Below, one piece after another: positions 16,850-25,469 of a DNA stretch of 64,000 bases; the stretch's first letter is position 1, and each line of letters opens with the position of its first letter. Made by a program: the position numbers and the translations under genes. Source of the stretch: an uncultured Candidatus Saccharibacteria bacterium (lineage in GTDB: Bacteria; Patescibacteriota; Saccharimonadia; Saccharimonadales; Saccharimonadaceae); assembly GCA_946222675.1 (NCBI GenBank), contig CAMIMA010000001.1, positions 124,001-188,000 on the forward strand. The letters run 5' to 3'. The notes beneath the pieces are model-generated. The model made no database searches. It saw only the letters and a program-made list of their open reading frames with translations, and had not been told where the DNA came from.

Positions 16850-17182
16850 ATGAACGAAAAATTTAACCATCATAACCGCTATGAAAAGCAAGAAGCTGAG
16901 AAGCAACGTCGCTACGACTCGCTTGGCAACACCGCTGGTGTCCTCGCCGTCGCTGCCACTCGCGAGCTAGCTAACCTTGAAGACGTAAAGAAGCTTGACT
17001 TCACCAAGTCGCACAACTCTCATGAAGCCGAACAGGAACACGCCTTCCGTCGCGCCGAGAATGAGCGCGCCGCCCGCTTCCAGTACATTGACCACAACGC
17101 CAAATACCGCGAAGAACGCGAAATGACCGCCGAAGAGCGGCAAACCACACAGTTAATGCAAAACATAATGGGTAATTTATAA
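16850..17182 (+). CDS. Small charged hypothetical protein
   Basis: 110 residues, highly charged and probably helical, with no signal peptide or membrane segment. It has an Arg/Glu/His-rich composition (HNRYEKQEAEKQRRYDSLG near the start, REEREMTAEERQTTQLMQNI near the end). A Shine-Dalgarno sequence (GAAAGGA) and a strong terminator directly after it support a real gene. I do not recognise it; a nucleic-acid or ribosome-associated role is possible but unsupported. Confidence 0.75.
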   Translation: MNEKFNHHNRYEKQEAEKQRRYDSLGNTAGVLAVAATRELANLEDVKKLDFTKSHNSHEAEQEHAFRRAENERAARFQYIDHNAKYREEREMTAEERQTTQLMQNIMGNL

Positions 17183-17198
17183 GTGAGATAGAACTCTT

Positions 17199-17223
17199 AA
17201 CCACCCCAAATGGGGTGGTTTTT
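17199..17223 (+). terminator. Terminator upstream of argS
   Basis: AACCACCCCA and TGGGGTGGTT form a tight hairpin followed by TTTTT. The argS -10 box (TATAAT, 17226-17231) starts only a few bases later. Confidence 0.85.
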
Positions 17224-17240
17224 GGTATAATAAGGGCAAG

Positions 17241-18944
17241 ATGAATAAGTATGCCCAGATTATCGCCGCTGCCGTCAAGGCGCAGTGGCAAATTGAACCT
17301 ACCGTCGAGCTGACTCGGCCCGACCCTAAATTTGGTGACTATGCCACCAACATTGCCATGCAACTCGCGCGCGAACTCCATCAGGCGCCACGCCAAATCG
17401 CTGAGACTTTGCAACAGCGGTTAACCGATACTGCGCAATTTAGCGAAGTCACCATTGCTGGCCCCGGATTTATCAACCTCCGAGTCAAGGCTGCTGACCT
17501 CATACAAGACTTAAATGCTGGTTTCCAGGGCGACCGTCCGTTTGGTGAAAATAACGACGGGCAGGGTAAAAAGGTGCTAGTAGAATATCCTTCCACAAAC
17601 ATGGCAAAGCCGTTCTCTGTCGGTCATCTCCGTTCAGCCAACCAAGGCTGGGCAGCGCGCAATCTGATGCGCGCCACTGGCTGGCAGGTTATTACGGATA
17701 ACCACCTAGGCGACTACGGTTCGCCGTTCGGCATCTGGGTTACTGGCTTTAAAAAGTTTAGTGACGAATCACGCCTCAAGGCACGCGGCGTCTACGAGCT
17801 AGGCGATATCTACATCAAGACCAAGGCGGCAATGAAAGCCGAAGAGCAAGCAGGGCAGCACACCCTCGCCGACACCGCGCAAAACTGGTTACTCAAACTA
17901 GAGGCGGGCGACCCCGAGGCGGTGGCCTTCTCGCAACGCTTCAATCAAATCTCGCTCGACCACATCCATCAGGTAATGCAGCGGCTAGGTATCAGCACCG
18001 ACTACGAGCTGGGCGAAAAGTTCTTCGCCGAACGCGGTAAAACTGCCGTCAAGCGTCTGCTTGAACAGGGGCTTGCCATCCAAAATCCCGACGGTTCCGT
18101 CATCGTTGACCTCACCGAGTATGGCATTAAAACACCAATGTTGGTCCTCAAGTCCAACGGCGCCGCCTTATATGCCACAACCGACCTCGCCACCATGCTG
18201 TATCGCGACCACGAGTTCCACGTTGACCGCGTGATTTACTGCGTGGCTTCCGAGCAAAAGTTCTATTTTGAGCAGCTCTTCGCCATGGCCAAGAAGATTG
18301 GGCTCAAGACCGAAATGATTCATATGTGGTACGGCCTCATTGACCAAATCAACGAAGATGGCACGCGTGAAAAGATGTCTTCGCGTAAAGGCGTCGTACT
18401 ACTAGAAGACCTCTTAAACGAGGCTGAGCGTCGCGCCCGCCAAAACGCCAAGGCGAAGGATATTAGCGACGACGACATCAAAAAGATTGCCGTGGGCGCC
18501 ATCAAGTTCTCCGACTTTGCCGCCGACCGCCGCACCGGCATGCTCTTCAACTGGGACACCATGTTCAGCCTGACCGGCTTCTCAGGGCCGTATGTGCAAT
18601 ACGCCGCCGTCCGCGTTAACAAAATTCTCGCCGACCACCCATTGCAAGCTGATTTAATTGACCATAGTTACGACTATGACGCCGAGCGCGCCGTTATCCT
18701 CAAGCTCCTAGACTACCCGAGCATTGTCCGCCTCGCCGCCAATAATCTCGAGCCACATCGCCTCGCAACCTATGCTTATGAACTCGCCAAGACAATGAAT
18801 CGTTACTACGAGCAAACCAACATTGCTACCGACGATGTTCCAGCCGGCGTCAAACAGGCGCGTCTCATACTCCTCAGTCACGTCGCCGCCGTCTTCAGCC
18901 ACTGCCTGAACCTGCTCGGCATCGCCGTGCCACATCGCATGTAG
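17241..18944 (+). CDS. argS: Arginyl-tRNA synthetase
   Basis: 567 residues. A class I synthetase that charges tRNA-Arg. The N-terminal Add1-like domain is present (GDYATNIAMQLARE, GPGFINLRV). The HIGH-type signature is NMAKPFSVGHLRS, followed by GDYGSPFG. MSSRKG takes the place of KMSK. The C-terminal DALR anticodon domain ends in PHRM. The TATAAT box is nine bases before the ATG, so the leader is at most a few bases. Confidence 0.97.
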   Translation: MNKYAQIIAAAVKAQWQIEPTVELTRPDPKFGDYATNIAMQLARELHQAPRQIAETLQQRLTDTAQFSEVTIAGPGFINLRVKAADLIQDLNAGFQGDRPFGENNDGQGKKVLVEYPSTNMAKPFSVGHLRSANQGWAARNLMRATGWQVITDNHLGDYGSPFGIWVTGFKKFSDESRLKARGVYELGDIYIKTKAAMKAEEQAGQHTLADTAQNWLLKLEAGDPEAVAFSQRFNQISLDHIHQVMQRLGISTDYELGEKFFAERGKTAVKRLLEQGLAIQNPDGSVIVDLTEYGIKTPMLVLKSNGAALYATTDLATMLYRDHEFHVDRVIYCVASEQKFYFEQLFAMAKKIGLKTEMIHMWYGLIDQINEDGTREKMSSRKGVVLLEDLLNEAERRARQNAKAKDISDDDIKKIAVGAIKFSDFAADRRTGMLFNWDTMFSLTGFSGPYVQYAAVRVNKILADHPLQADLIDHSYDYDAERAVILKLLDYPSIVRLAANNLEPHRLATYAYELAKTMNRYYEQTNIATDDVPAGVKQARLILLSHVAAVFSHCLNLLGIAVPHRM

Positions 18945-18950
18945 TACAAT
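18945..18950 (+). promoter_or_regulatory. Leaderless -10 box of orn
   Basis: TACAAT overlaps the argS stop region and ends six bases before the orn ATG at 18957. Confidence 0.5.
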
Positions 18951-18956
18951 AGTAGT

Positions 18957-19493
18957 ATGAATAAAGCGAATTTGTTGTGGGTTGACCTCGAGATGACGGG
19001 GCTTGATCCAGCGGTAGATAAGATTTGTGAAATTGGCGCCATCGCCACCGATTTCGAATTTAATGAGGTAGCACGTTACGAGTCAGCCGTCAAAGTTGAC
19101 CGCGAATTTATGCTATCGCGCATGAATAACGACTTTTGGCGCGAACACAAGACTTCGCACGACCAGCTTATTAAAAATAGCACAGCACTTGAAGCCAAGT
19201 CGGCCGCCAAAGTTGAGCAAGAATTAATTGCCTTCGTCAAGAATAATTTTGACCTCACCCAGCCAATTTATCTGGCAGGCAACTCCATCCACCAAGACCA
19301 AAAGTTCATTGCGCGTGAGTGGGTGCAATTGAACGGCCTCTTAAGCTACCGCCAGCTCGACGTTAGCGCGTGGAAGATTATCTTTGAACATCACGGCGTC
19401 GTGTTTAGCAAGCCAGAAGACCACCGCGCCATGAGCGATATTGAGGGCTCAATCAACGAACTTAAATTCTATCTTGAAAAGGTGAAGTTTTAA
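18957..19493 (+). CDS. orn: Oligoribonuclease
   Basis: 178 residues, normal length. A DEDDh 3'-5' exonuclease that degrades 2-5 nucleotide RNAs and pGpG. ExoI motif: WVDLEMTGLDP (Asp and Glu ligands). ExoII: YLAGNSIHQDQKF. ExoIII: FSKPEDHRAMSDIEGSI with the catalytic histidine and aspartate. The downstream YjbR-like gene starts on its stop codon (TAATG overlap). Confidence 0.95.
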   Translation: MNKANLLWVDLEMTGLDPAVDKICEIGAIATDFEFNEVARYESAVKVDREFMLSRMNNDFWREHKTSHDQLIKNSTALEAKSAAKVEQELIAFVKNNFDLTQPIYLAGNSIHQDQKFIAREWVQLNGLLSYRQLDVSAWKIIFEHHGVVFSKPEDHRAMSDIEGSINELKFYLEKVKF

Positions 19494-19819
19494 TGGACGA
19501 AGCCCAAGTTATCGCCGCCATTACCAGCTTACCGCGCGTCACCGCTGACGACCGCACCACCGAGCAGCAACTAATTTATGCGGTGGATGGTCAAATGTTT
19601 GCCATTGTGAAGCACGGCTCCAATCCGCTCGCCCTCAGTTTACTGTGCGACCACAACCTCAGCCGTCTCCTAGAATCGCAGTATGAGTCAGTTTTACCAG
19701 GGCAGGGACTGAGTAAACAATGGGTTACCATCCTCCTCACTGGTCAGTTGTCCGATGAAGACATTGTCGACCAAATTCGCCACGCTTACGAGCAAGCCCG
19801 TACACCGGATAACGCTTAG
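19493..19819 (+). CDS. MmcQ/YjbR family protein
   Basis: 108 residues with the YjbR pattern: YAVDGQMFAIVKHG in the first strand pair, a central YESVLPGQGLSKQWVTILL and a C-terminal helix IVDQIRHAYEQA. The fold resembles a double-wing DNA-binding domain, but no function is established for most members. It overlaps orn by one base and is followed by a bidirectional terminator. Confidence 0.8.
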   Translation: MDEAQVIAAITSLPRVTADDRTTEQQLIYAVDGQMFAIVKHGSNPLALSLLCDHNLSRLLESQYESVLPGQGLSKQWVTILLTGQLSDEDIVDQIRHAYEQARTPDNA

Positions 19820-19823
19820 ACTA

Positions 19824-19848
19824 AAATAGACCGCCACGCGGTCTATTT
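19824..19848. terminator. Bidirectional terminator
   Basis: AAATAGACCGC and GCGGTCTATTT form a perfect 11-bp stem with a CAC loop between two convergent genes. The A/T arms provide a U tract in either direction. Confidence 0.9.
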
Positions 19849-19856
19849 CTTACTTA

Positions 19857-21386
19857 CTATTGCTTGCCGACTGAATCTGGGTCGCCCGTTGTTGCCTTTA
19901 GCTGCTCGCCACCGGATTTATCGTCACTTGCGGGCTTCTTGCGATCGATTGTTGACGCATCAGCTGCGCTGTTGGCGCGGTCAAGTGCTTGACCCTCTTG
20001 GACGCTAGCGTCGAACCGATTTAGCACCGTTGTAATATCTTTTGCTGCCGTATCCACCACTGCACGCTGGTCGTTACGTTTAACTTTCGCTGCAACTGAC
20101 TTAATTGAACTAATTAATTTATCTAATTGTTGATGCAGTATCGTCAAGAGATCACGATCAAGCTGGCCCTGTGCGCGCGAATCATCAAGCTTTTGCCAAA
20201 CATCTTGGTCGGCTTTAAGCGGCTTGTATTTGCCCTTACCACGATCACCCATACCCAAACCCTTAAACAGTTCTTGCTCTTGTGTACTTACTACTAAAAG
20301 CGCTTCGTTCATCGAGCGAAATTCCTTGCGCGTAAACACACCTTGGTTCTTTTGTGCATAGGTTAAAACAGATTGAACGTTGGCAATATTTTGCTGCACA
20401 CGGCTTAAGCCAGCTAACGGGCCGTTTTCTTGCGCTGACAGTGCAGCCATCACCGAAACAATCACTACTATAATAGTTACGCCAATGCCCGCAAAAACAA
20501 ATAGTTTACTATCGACTGGCTTACGCTGGTTCTTTAGTGCCTCGGGCTCAATATAATTTAGATAATCAATACTACCATAAACTGGCGCCGGAGCAGGCTT
20601 TGGCTGAGCGTGTGTTTGCTCAGGTGACTGCCCTTCAATAAAGGTAGTTGGTGTCGCTGGAGCAGGTGCAACTGGTTGGTCTGGCATACCCTGTGGCGGG
20701 TACGCATATCCCTGATTTGGGTACGGCGCGTACTGCGGATACTGTTGGTATTGCTGGTACTGCTGGTACTGCTGGTATTGCGCATAGGCCTGTGGCGAGT
20801 TAGCAGGATAAGCCGCCGGCATTTGACCCGGTGCGGGTTGTGCTGGGCTGATTTGCGGCAATGGTGGAATATTAGAGTTGGTCTGAGCAGCTTGGTTAGA
20901 GTCAAAAGCTACCGATTGACCAGCGTAATTGGCTGTCTGGCCATTTTGCGGCAAACCCATTTGGAAGGTAGCTGGGGCATCAAACTGCGGCAAATCCGGC
21001 TTTAAAGTATGTACTTCGCCCGTTGCATAATAGTCACCTGAAATAATTGTGCGGTTGTTAGTGCCTTGCAAGAGTTTATTGTTGCGCTTTGGAATAATAT
21101 TACCTTGTAGCTTCTTCAATTCACCCTTTGGTAGCGTTGAACCATATATATTATCGTTAATTACCGAACTATCAACTGCCGTTGGCGCTTTGCTCATTGG
21201 GCTGTTCGGATCGTTATAGCTCGGGGCATTATAAGTCGGGGTATACTGCGGCGTAATCGCGTTAGAATTAAATCCTTGACTATTACCACCACTATTACTT
21301 TTAGCATTCTGAGACGACGTCTTCAAACTACCATTCGACTGCTTTGCGCCACCACCAGAATTACCACTGCCCGAACTTTTAACCAT
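19857..21386 (-). CDS. Single-pass membrane protein with Gln/Tyr/Pro-rich cytoplasmic region
   Basis: 509 residues. The N-terminal 60 are Ser/Gly/Asn-rich. A central low-complexity stretch (about 200-255) carries repeated YQQ units followed by PQYAPYPNQGYAYPPQG. One transmembrane helix (FVFAGIGVTIIVVIVSVMAA) sits near residues 297-318. The external C-terminal domain is helical (QQNIANVQSVLTYAQKNQGV, LTILHQQLDKLISSIKSVAA). I do not recognise the family; the topology suits an envelope or division-associated protein with a disordered cytoplasmic tail. A TAAAAT box six bases upstream suggests a leaderless mRNA, divergent from dnaG. Confidence 0.8.
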   Translation of the reverse strand: MVKSSGSGNSGGGAKQSNGSLKTSSQNAKSNSGGNSQGFNSNAITPQYTPTYNAPSYNDPNSPMSKAPTAVDSSVINDNIYGSTLPKGELKKLQGNIIPKRNNKLLQGTNNRTIISGDYYATGEVHTLKPDLPQFDAPATFQMGLPQNGQTANYAGQSVAFDSNQAAQTNSNIPPLPQISPAQPAPGQMPAAYPANSPQAYAQYQQYQQYQQYQQYPQYAPYPNQGYAYPPQGMPDQPVAPAPATPTTFIEGQSPEQTHAQPKPAPAPVYGSIDYLNYIEPEALKNQRKPVDSKLFVFAGIGVTIIVVIVSVMAALSAQENGPLAGLSRVQQNIANVQSVLTYAQKNQGVFTRKEFRSMNEALLVVSTQEQELFKGLGMGDRGKGKYKPLKADQDVWQKLDDSRAQGQLDRDLLTILHQQLDKLISSIKSVAAKVKRNDQRAVVDTAAKDITTVLNRFDASVQEGQALDRANSAADASTIDRKKPASDDKSGGEQLKATTGDPDSVGKQ

Positions 21387-21392
21387 ACCTAA

Positions 21393-21433
21393 ATTTTAGC
21401 ATAAACAACATGAACTGACAATTGTTATATAAT
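21393..21433. promoter_or_regulatory. Divergent leaderless promoters (membrane protein / dnaG)
   Basis: Minus strand TAAAAT (21393-21398) is six bases from the ATG at 21386. Plus strand TATAAT (21428-21433) is seven bases from the GTG at 21441. Confidence 0.6.
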
Positions 21434-21440
21434 AATAGTA

Positions 21441-23234
21441 GTGAACGACGCTAGGGAAGAAATCAGAAACCGGCTCGCCATCGAAGATGTGATTGGCGAA
21501 TATGTCGAACTGCGCCGCGCAGGGCGCTACTTCAAGGCACTCAGCCCATTTACTCACGAGCACACACCATCCTTCATTGTCACCCCCGACCGCAACATTT
21601 GGCACGACTTTTCTTCAGGGCAGGGCGGCGACATCTTTAAGTTTGTTATGCTGGCCGAAGGTGTTAGCTTCCCTGAGGCTATGGAAATTCTGGCGCGCAA
21701 GGCAGGTGTCGACCTCAGTAAATACGATACCCGCCACCGTAAAGGCCTCGCAGAACTAAAAGCCAAGCAAATTGAAATGAACACTACCGCCATGAACTAC
21801 TTCCAGCGTCAGCTAATTAATAATAAACTGGCTTTAGAATACGCCCGCCAGCGGCGGCAATTATCGCCCGAAACCATCTTGAAATGGGGCATCGGCTACG
21901 CGCCACCGCGCCATCAACTCAAATCACTCCTCATAAGCAAGGGCTATCGGCGCGATGACATTAAAGCGGCCGGCCTCAATATCTTTGAGGACTACAACTT
22001 TAAAGGCGAAGGTGATGGCTACCACGGCGGCAACCGGCTCATGATTCCGTTACGTGACGGGCAGGGGCAAGTAGTAGGCTTTACTGGTCGCATTTTAGAT
22101 GACCACCAGCCAAAATACCTCAACACCCCAGCCACCGCCGTCTACGACAAAGGGCGCCAACTCTTTGGCCTCAACTTTGCGCGCGACACCATCCGCGCCA
22201 AGGGTTACGTCATCGTAGTGGAGGGCAATATGGATGTGATGACTTCATCGCAAGCCGGAATCGGTAATATTGTAGCAGTTGCCGGCACTGCTTTGACGAC
22301 TTACCACCTCAAGAGCCTCGGGCGGTTGACTAGCGACATTCGCTTCTGCTTTGATTCCGACGCCGCCGGTGTGAAAGCCACTGAGCGCGCCATTGCGCTC
22401 GCCGGCCCACTCAACCTCAATTTGTCTGTCATCGATTATTCTAAAGCCGGCGTAAAAGACCCCGACGAACTAATTAAGAAGGACGTCGCTGCGTGGGAGA
22501 AATTATCTAATACGAACACGCCAGCCGTTGACTGGGTGCTTGAACGTTATAAGTCACAAAACAACCTTTCGACTGCCGAAGGCAAAAAAATCGTCACTTC
22601 AAAAGCCCTCGCCGTCGTCAAAAATCTCACCGACCCCGTCGAAGTTGAGTTCTACCTCAAGAAAATTGCTTCGCTCACCGACACTAGCGTAGAAACTTTA
22701 TCCCGCAAGCTCGCCGGCACACCTGAGCCAACTGCGCCGCCGCGACGCCACGCAGTCAAGACTACTCTGAAACCGGCTAGCCGCCACACTACCGACTATT
22801 ACCTTAATTTAATTTTTGCGATTGCCCTAAAGAACCAAATCAATCGGCCACTCGTCGCGAAAATTCCCGATAGTTACCTCAGCACCCCGTTTATTCAACT
22901 CAAGCAAAACTTACTAGGGCAGGGCGCACCAACCGGTGAAGCTAACGACTTAATTGCCAAGCTTGAAATGTTCAGCGACGCCGAACTGCCGCCGCACCCC
23001 GACTTCACCAACCTAATGCTCACTAGCCTCAATACACTATTCAAACTCCAACTTCAACACCAACTTGACCAGCTTCAAACTCAGTTCGACCAAGCCTTTA
23101 ACAGTGGTAGTAGCGACCTCACCACCTTAAACGCTAAGCTTACTACCACACGCCAGATGCTCACAAAGCTAGAACGCAGCAACGTCAGCAACGACTTTGC
23201 TGGCCTACGTGACCTCTGGCAACAACAAGTCTAA
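21441..23234 (+). CDS. dnaG: DNA primase DnaG with zinc-ligand-free N-terminal domain
   Basis: 597 residues. It makes RNA primers for replication. The N-terminal domain aligns with the CHC2 zinc-binding domain (IEDVIGEYVELRRAGRYF, TPSFIVTPDRNIWHDF), but the four zinc ligands are all replaced: Ser35, Thr38, Asp56 and Ser59 at the canonical C-x2-H-x17-C-x2-C positions. The catalytic Toprim domain is intact (VIVVEGNMDVMTSSQAG, IRFCFDSDAAGVKA). The C-terminal part is long and helical, fitting a DnaB-binding region. The start is GTG, supported by the -10 box seven bases upstream and by the family N-terminus. Confidence 0.94.
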   Translation: MNDAREEIRNRLAIEDVIGEYVELRRAGRYFKALSPFTHEHTPSFIVTPDRNIWHDFSSGQGGDIFKFVMLAEGVSFPEAMEILARKAGVDLSKYDTRHRKGLAELKAKQIEMNTTAMNYFQRQLINNKLALEYARQRRQLSPETILKWGIGYAPPRHQLKSLLISKGYRRDDIKAAGLNIFEDYNFKGEGDGYHGGNRLMIPLRDGQGQVVGFTGRILDDHQPKYLNTPATAVYDKGRQLFGLNFARDTIRAKGYVIVVEGNMDVMTSSQAGIGNIVAVAGTALTTYHLKSLGRLTSDIRFCFDSDAAGVKATERAIALAGPLNLNLSVIDYSKAGVKDPDELIKKDVAAWEKLSNTNTPAVDWVLERYKSQNNLSTAEGKKIVTSKALAVVKNLTDPVEVEFYLKKIASLTDTSVETLSRKLAGTPEPTAPPRRHAVKTTLKPASRHTTDYYLNLIFAIALKNQINRPLVAKIPDSYLSTPFIQLKQNLLGQGAPTGEANDLIAKLEMFSDAELPPHPDFTNLMLTSLNTLFKLQLQHQLDQLQTQFDQAFNSGSSDLTTLNAKLTTTRQMLTKLERSNVSNDFAGLRDLWQQQV

Positions 23235-23284
23235 GCGTTACCACTATTGACATTTTTAGTATAATATGCTAATATGTTGACATA

Positions 23285-23620
23285 GTGAAAAATAAAACAA
23301 AAAGTCAAACCGTTTCCTACCATCACATCCCGAGCTCGCTCCAGATACTGGTTGACCGCTCACGTCAAATGGAACATCAGGCACGTCGTGGCTACTACAA
23401 GACGATTCAGTATGTCTTTGTTATCGCCGGCGTCGGTTTGGCTTTAGCTGCCACGCATGGAGCATTTTACCCAATCTATCACCACGTTACGGCGCCAGAA
23501 TTCAGCCGCCGCGTCCACGCCGACCTCCATACTTACAGTGAGTCCGACATACCATCCGACGCCATCTTGGCTGATAGTAAATCATTGCGCCTCTTAAAAC
23601 GCTTCTTGCGCCGCTGCTAA
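23285..23620 (+). CDS. Small single-pass membrane protein, unknown
   Basis: 111 residues with a GTG start. A basic cytoplasmic N-terminus (RSRQMEHQARRGYYKT) is followed by one hydrophobic helix (IQYVFVIAGVGLALAATHGA) at about 41-60 and a polar tail ending in a basic KRFLRRC. TATAAT lies at 23260-23265, 19 bases upstream. No family recognised. It lies between dnaG and a HAD hydrolase. Confidence 0.6.
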   Translation: MKNKTKSQTVSYHHIPSSLQILVDRSRQMEHQARRGYYKTIQYVFVIAGVGLALAATHGAFYPIYHHVTAPEFSRRVHADLHTYSESDIPSDAILADSKSLRLLKRFLRRC

Positions 23621-23635
23621 ATTAACCAAAAGGAT

Positions 23636-23641
23636 TATAAT
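23636..23641 (+). promoter_or_regulatory. Leaderless -10 box of the HAD gene
   Basis: TATAAT ends six bases before the ATG at 23648. Confidence 0.6.
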
Positions 23642-23647
23642 AGAATT

Positions 23648-24424
23648 ATGAAGAAATTACTCGCATTTGACATCGATGATACCCTAAATGTCGCCAAAAC
23701 CCCAATGACAGGTGAGATGGCGCACATTTTTGCCGAGCTGCTTGACTATTATCCAGTTTGTGTAATTTCTGGGCAAAAATTTGGCCAATTTATTCGTCAA
23801 ATTCTCTTACCACTTAACGACGAGGCAACTCCTGAACGTATGCGACAGCTTCATTTAATGGTAGCGCAGGGTACACAGTATTACGTTTACCAGTCAGGTG
23901 ATCCATTTCAACCAGAAAGCTGGCGCGAGGTTTATTCTTATCCGCTCACTAGCGAACAGGTAAAGCAAATCACTACTGCTGTCGAGCAAGCGGCACGTGA
24001 ATTGGGTTATTGGTGCGAACAGCCCGCTGGTGAAATTATCGAAAACCGCTGCAGCCAAGTCACCTTTAGCGCCCTCGGCCAAGCCGCTGCGCCGGTTGAT
24101 AAATATCAGTGGGACCCTGATCACAGTAAACGCAATAAGATTGTCGCTTGCGCCCGCGAACTTGCGCCCGACTTTGATTATGAAGTTGCTGGCACCACGA
24201 GCATTAATGTCTTTTTACCGGGTATGAATAAAACCTTTGGTATGAACCAGCTAATGAAAGCATTAAATTTACATAAGTCCGACATTCTTTATTTTGGTGA
24301 TATGACCCAACCGGGTGGCAATGACTACCCAGTCAAGCAAATGGGAATCGATGTCATCACTGTCACCAAGTGGCAAGATACCGCCTACGCCTTACAAGGC
24401 ATTATTGGCCTGAATCGTCATTAA
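23648..24424 (+). CDS. HAD superfamily (type IIB, phosphomannomutase-like) hydrolase
   Basis: 258 residues. Motif I is FDIDDTLN with the nucleophile Asp8 and acid/base Asp10. Motif II is CVISGQ. A cap domain follows in the IIB position with GEIIENRCSQVTFSALGQAA. The C-terminal motif IV region reads ILYFGDMTQPGGNDYPVK. The pattern is closest to eukaryotic-type phosphomannomutase and sucrose-phosphatase-like phosphatases. A sugar phosphate is the likely substrate. Confidence 0.85.
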   Translation: MKKLLAFDIDDTLNVAKTPMTGEMAHIFAELLDYYPVCVISGQKFGQFIRQILLPLNDEATPERMRQLHLMVAQGTQYYVYQSGDPFQPESWREVYSYPLTSEQVKQITTAVEQAARELGYWCEQPAGEIIENRCSQVTFSALGQAAAPVDKYQWDPDHSKRNKIVACARELAPDFDYEVAGTTSINVFLPGMNKTFGMNQLMKALNLHKSDILYFGDMTQPGGNDYPVKQMGIDVITVTKWQDTAYALQGIIGLNRH

Positions 24425-24445
24425 ATATGTTAAAATAGTAGGCAG

Positions 24446-24537
24446 GGAGGGGTGTCCGAGCGGTTGAAGGAGCACGCTTGGAAAGCGTGTATAGGCGGTG
24501 ACGTCTATCTGGGGTTCGAATCCCCATCCCTCCGCCA
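24446..24537 (+). tRNA. tRNA-Ser (GGA anticodon)
   Basis: The acceptor GGAGGGG pairs with TCCCTCC (one G-U), then G and an encoded CCA. The anticodon stem CACGC/GCGTG encloses TTGGAAA, anticodon GGA, which reads UCC and UCU. A class II variable arm and the T-arm GGTTCGAATCC are present. It is the last gene before the AT-rich secretion island. Confidence 0.95.
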
Positions 24538-24552
24538 GTATTATTTATTACT

Positions 24553-24579
24553 AAAAATAGGGCTCGAAGCCCTATTTTT
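24553..24579. terminator. Bidirectional terminator
   Basis: A perfect 12-bp stem, AAAAATAGGGCT with AGCCCTATTTTT, and a CGA loop, between tRNA-Ser(GGA) and the end of the pilin-like operon. Confidence 0.92.
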
Positions 24580-24596
24580 AAATTCTTGGTTAATTA

Positions 24597-24935
24597 CTAA
24601 CCAACATGTGGGCCAACTGTGCCACCAGAATTACCATTGGTACTCAAGGTTTGAAACACCCAGTTCACAATAGCGTAACCGAGAATAGCTACCACTAGAC
24701 CAACAATTGCATAAAGAATAGTATTTTTTGCGTCTTTGACGCGGCTACCATCACCACCAGACAATACGTAGCGAATACCACCGTAGATAATCATAAAGAT
24801 TGCGAGCACACCCACAATAAACAACATAAGGTTGATAAAGCGGGGAATAACGGCATTTACACCATTAAATAAGTCGGTCGGCTGGCCTTTGCCACGATAT
24901 GGTCCACTAAATACATCTGGTAATGATAGCGACAT
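24597..24935 (-). CDS. VirB2/TrbC-like small membrane protein (pilin-like 7)
   Basis: 112 residues, the last gene of the minus-strand array. It has a polar N-terminus without a clear signal peptide, then two hydrophobic helices separated by a short basic loop: INLMLFIVGVLAIFMIIYGG, RYVLSGGDGSRVKDAK, then NTILYAIVGLVVAILGYAIV. This is the TrbC/VirB2 layout shared by its neighbours. In T4SS, VirB2 subunits polymerise into the pilus or stay in the inner membrane. An AGGA Shine-Dalgarno lies upstream, and the gene starts nine bases after its neighbour. Confidence 0.8.
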   Translation of the reverse strand: MSLSLPDVFSGPYRGKGQPTDLFNGVNAVIPRFINLMLFIVGVLAIFMIIYGGIRYVLSGGDGSRVKDAKNTILYAIVGLVVAILGYAIVNWVFQTLSTNGNSGGTVGPHVG

Positions 24936-24944
24936 TGTAATTTC

Positions 24945-25391
24945 CTACTTAGCTACACCAGAGCCAGCGCCGCTGTCATCAGCGCCCCATAAGTTGGTAA
25001 TCCAGCTAACTACAGCATAAGCGATAATAGATACGATCAAACCCACTACAGCGTAAATCAAGGTGTCCTTGGCTGAGGTGACCTGTTGCTTATCACCATG
25101 AGCAGTAGTATAGCGAATACCAGCGAAGATAATCATAACTACCGACAAAATACCAACAATAAACAGCATTGTGTTAATAATTGTCGTAACCACGCTACCA
25201 GATCCGAATAACTTAGCTGCTTGACCCTTACCTCTAGAGCAATCCTCATTTACCGATCCCTGAAGACCATTGGCTGCATTACAATCGCTACCTGCTGCAT
25301 AAGCTGGAATAGTACTAACCGCACCAAATGCAAGAGCAGCTATCGCAGCAACCATTACGCCGACGCGCAGTTTGCTGAATAATTTTTTCAT
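24945..25391 (-). CDS. VirB2/TrbC-like protein with signal peptide (pilin-like 6)
   Basis: 148 residues. A signal peptide (LRVGVMVAAIAALAFGAVST, cut near AYA) is followed by a short Cys-containing external part (SDCNAANGLQGSVNEDCS) and the two-helix TrbC core (TMLFIVGILSVVMIIFAGIR, then YTTAHGDKQQV and TLIYAVVGLIVSIIAYAVV). AAAGGAGG precedes the ATG. It has its own promoter (25428-25455), so the last two pilin-like genes can be expressed apart from the others. Confidence 0.85.
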   Translation of the reverse strand: MKKLFSKLRVGVMVAAIAALAFGAVSTIPAYAAGSDCNAANGLQGSVNEDCSRGKGQAAKLFGSGSVVTTIINTMLFIVGILSVVMIIFAGIRYTTAHGDKQQVTSAKDTLIYAVVGLIVSIIAYAVVSWITNLWGADDSGAGSGVAK

Positions 25392-25427
25392 TTGAATTTC
25401 CTCCTTTATCTAAAACTACTTACTTTA

Positions 25428-25455
25428 ATTATACAATATTACGTTTTTTATGCAA
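25428..25455 (-). promoter_or_regulatory. Internal promoter in the pilin-like array
   Basis: Minus strand: TTGCAT (25450-25455), a 16-base spacer and TATAAT (25428-25433), followed by a leader with AAAGGAGG before ATG 25391. Confidence 0.55.
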
Positions 25456-25469
25456 ATATATTCACATAG

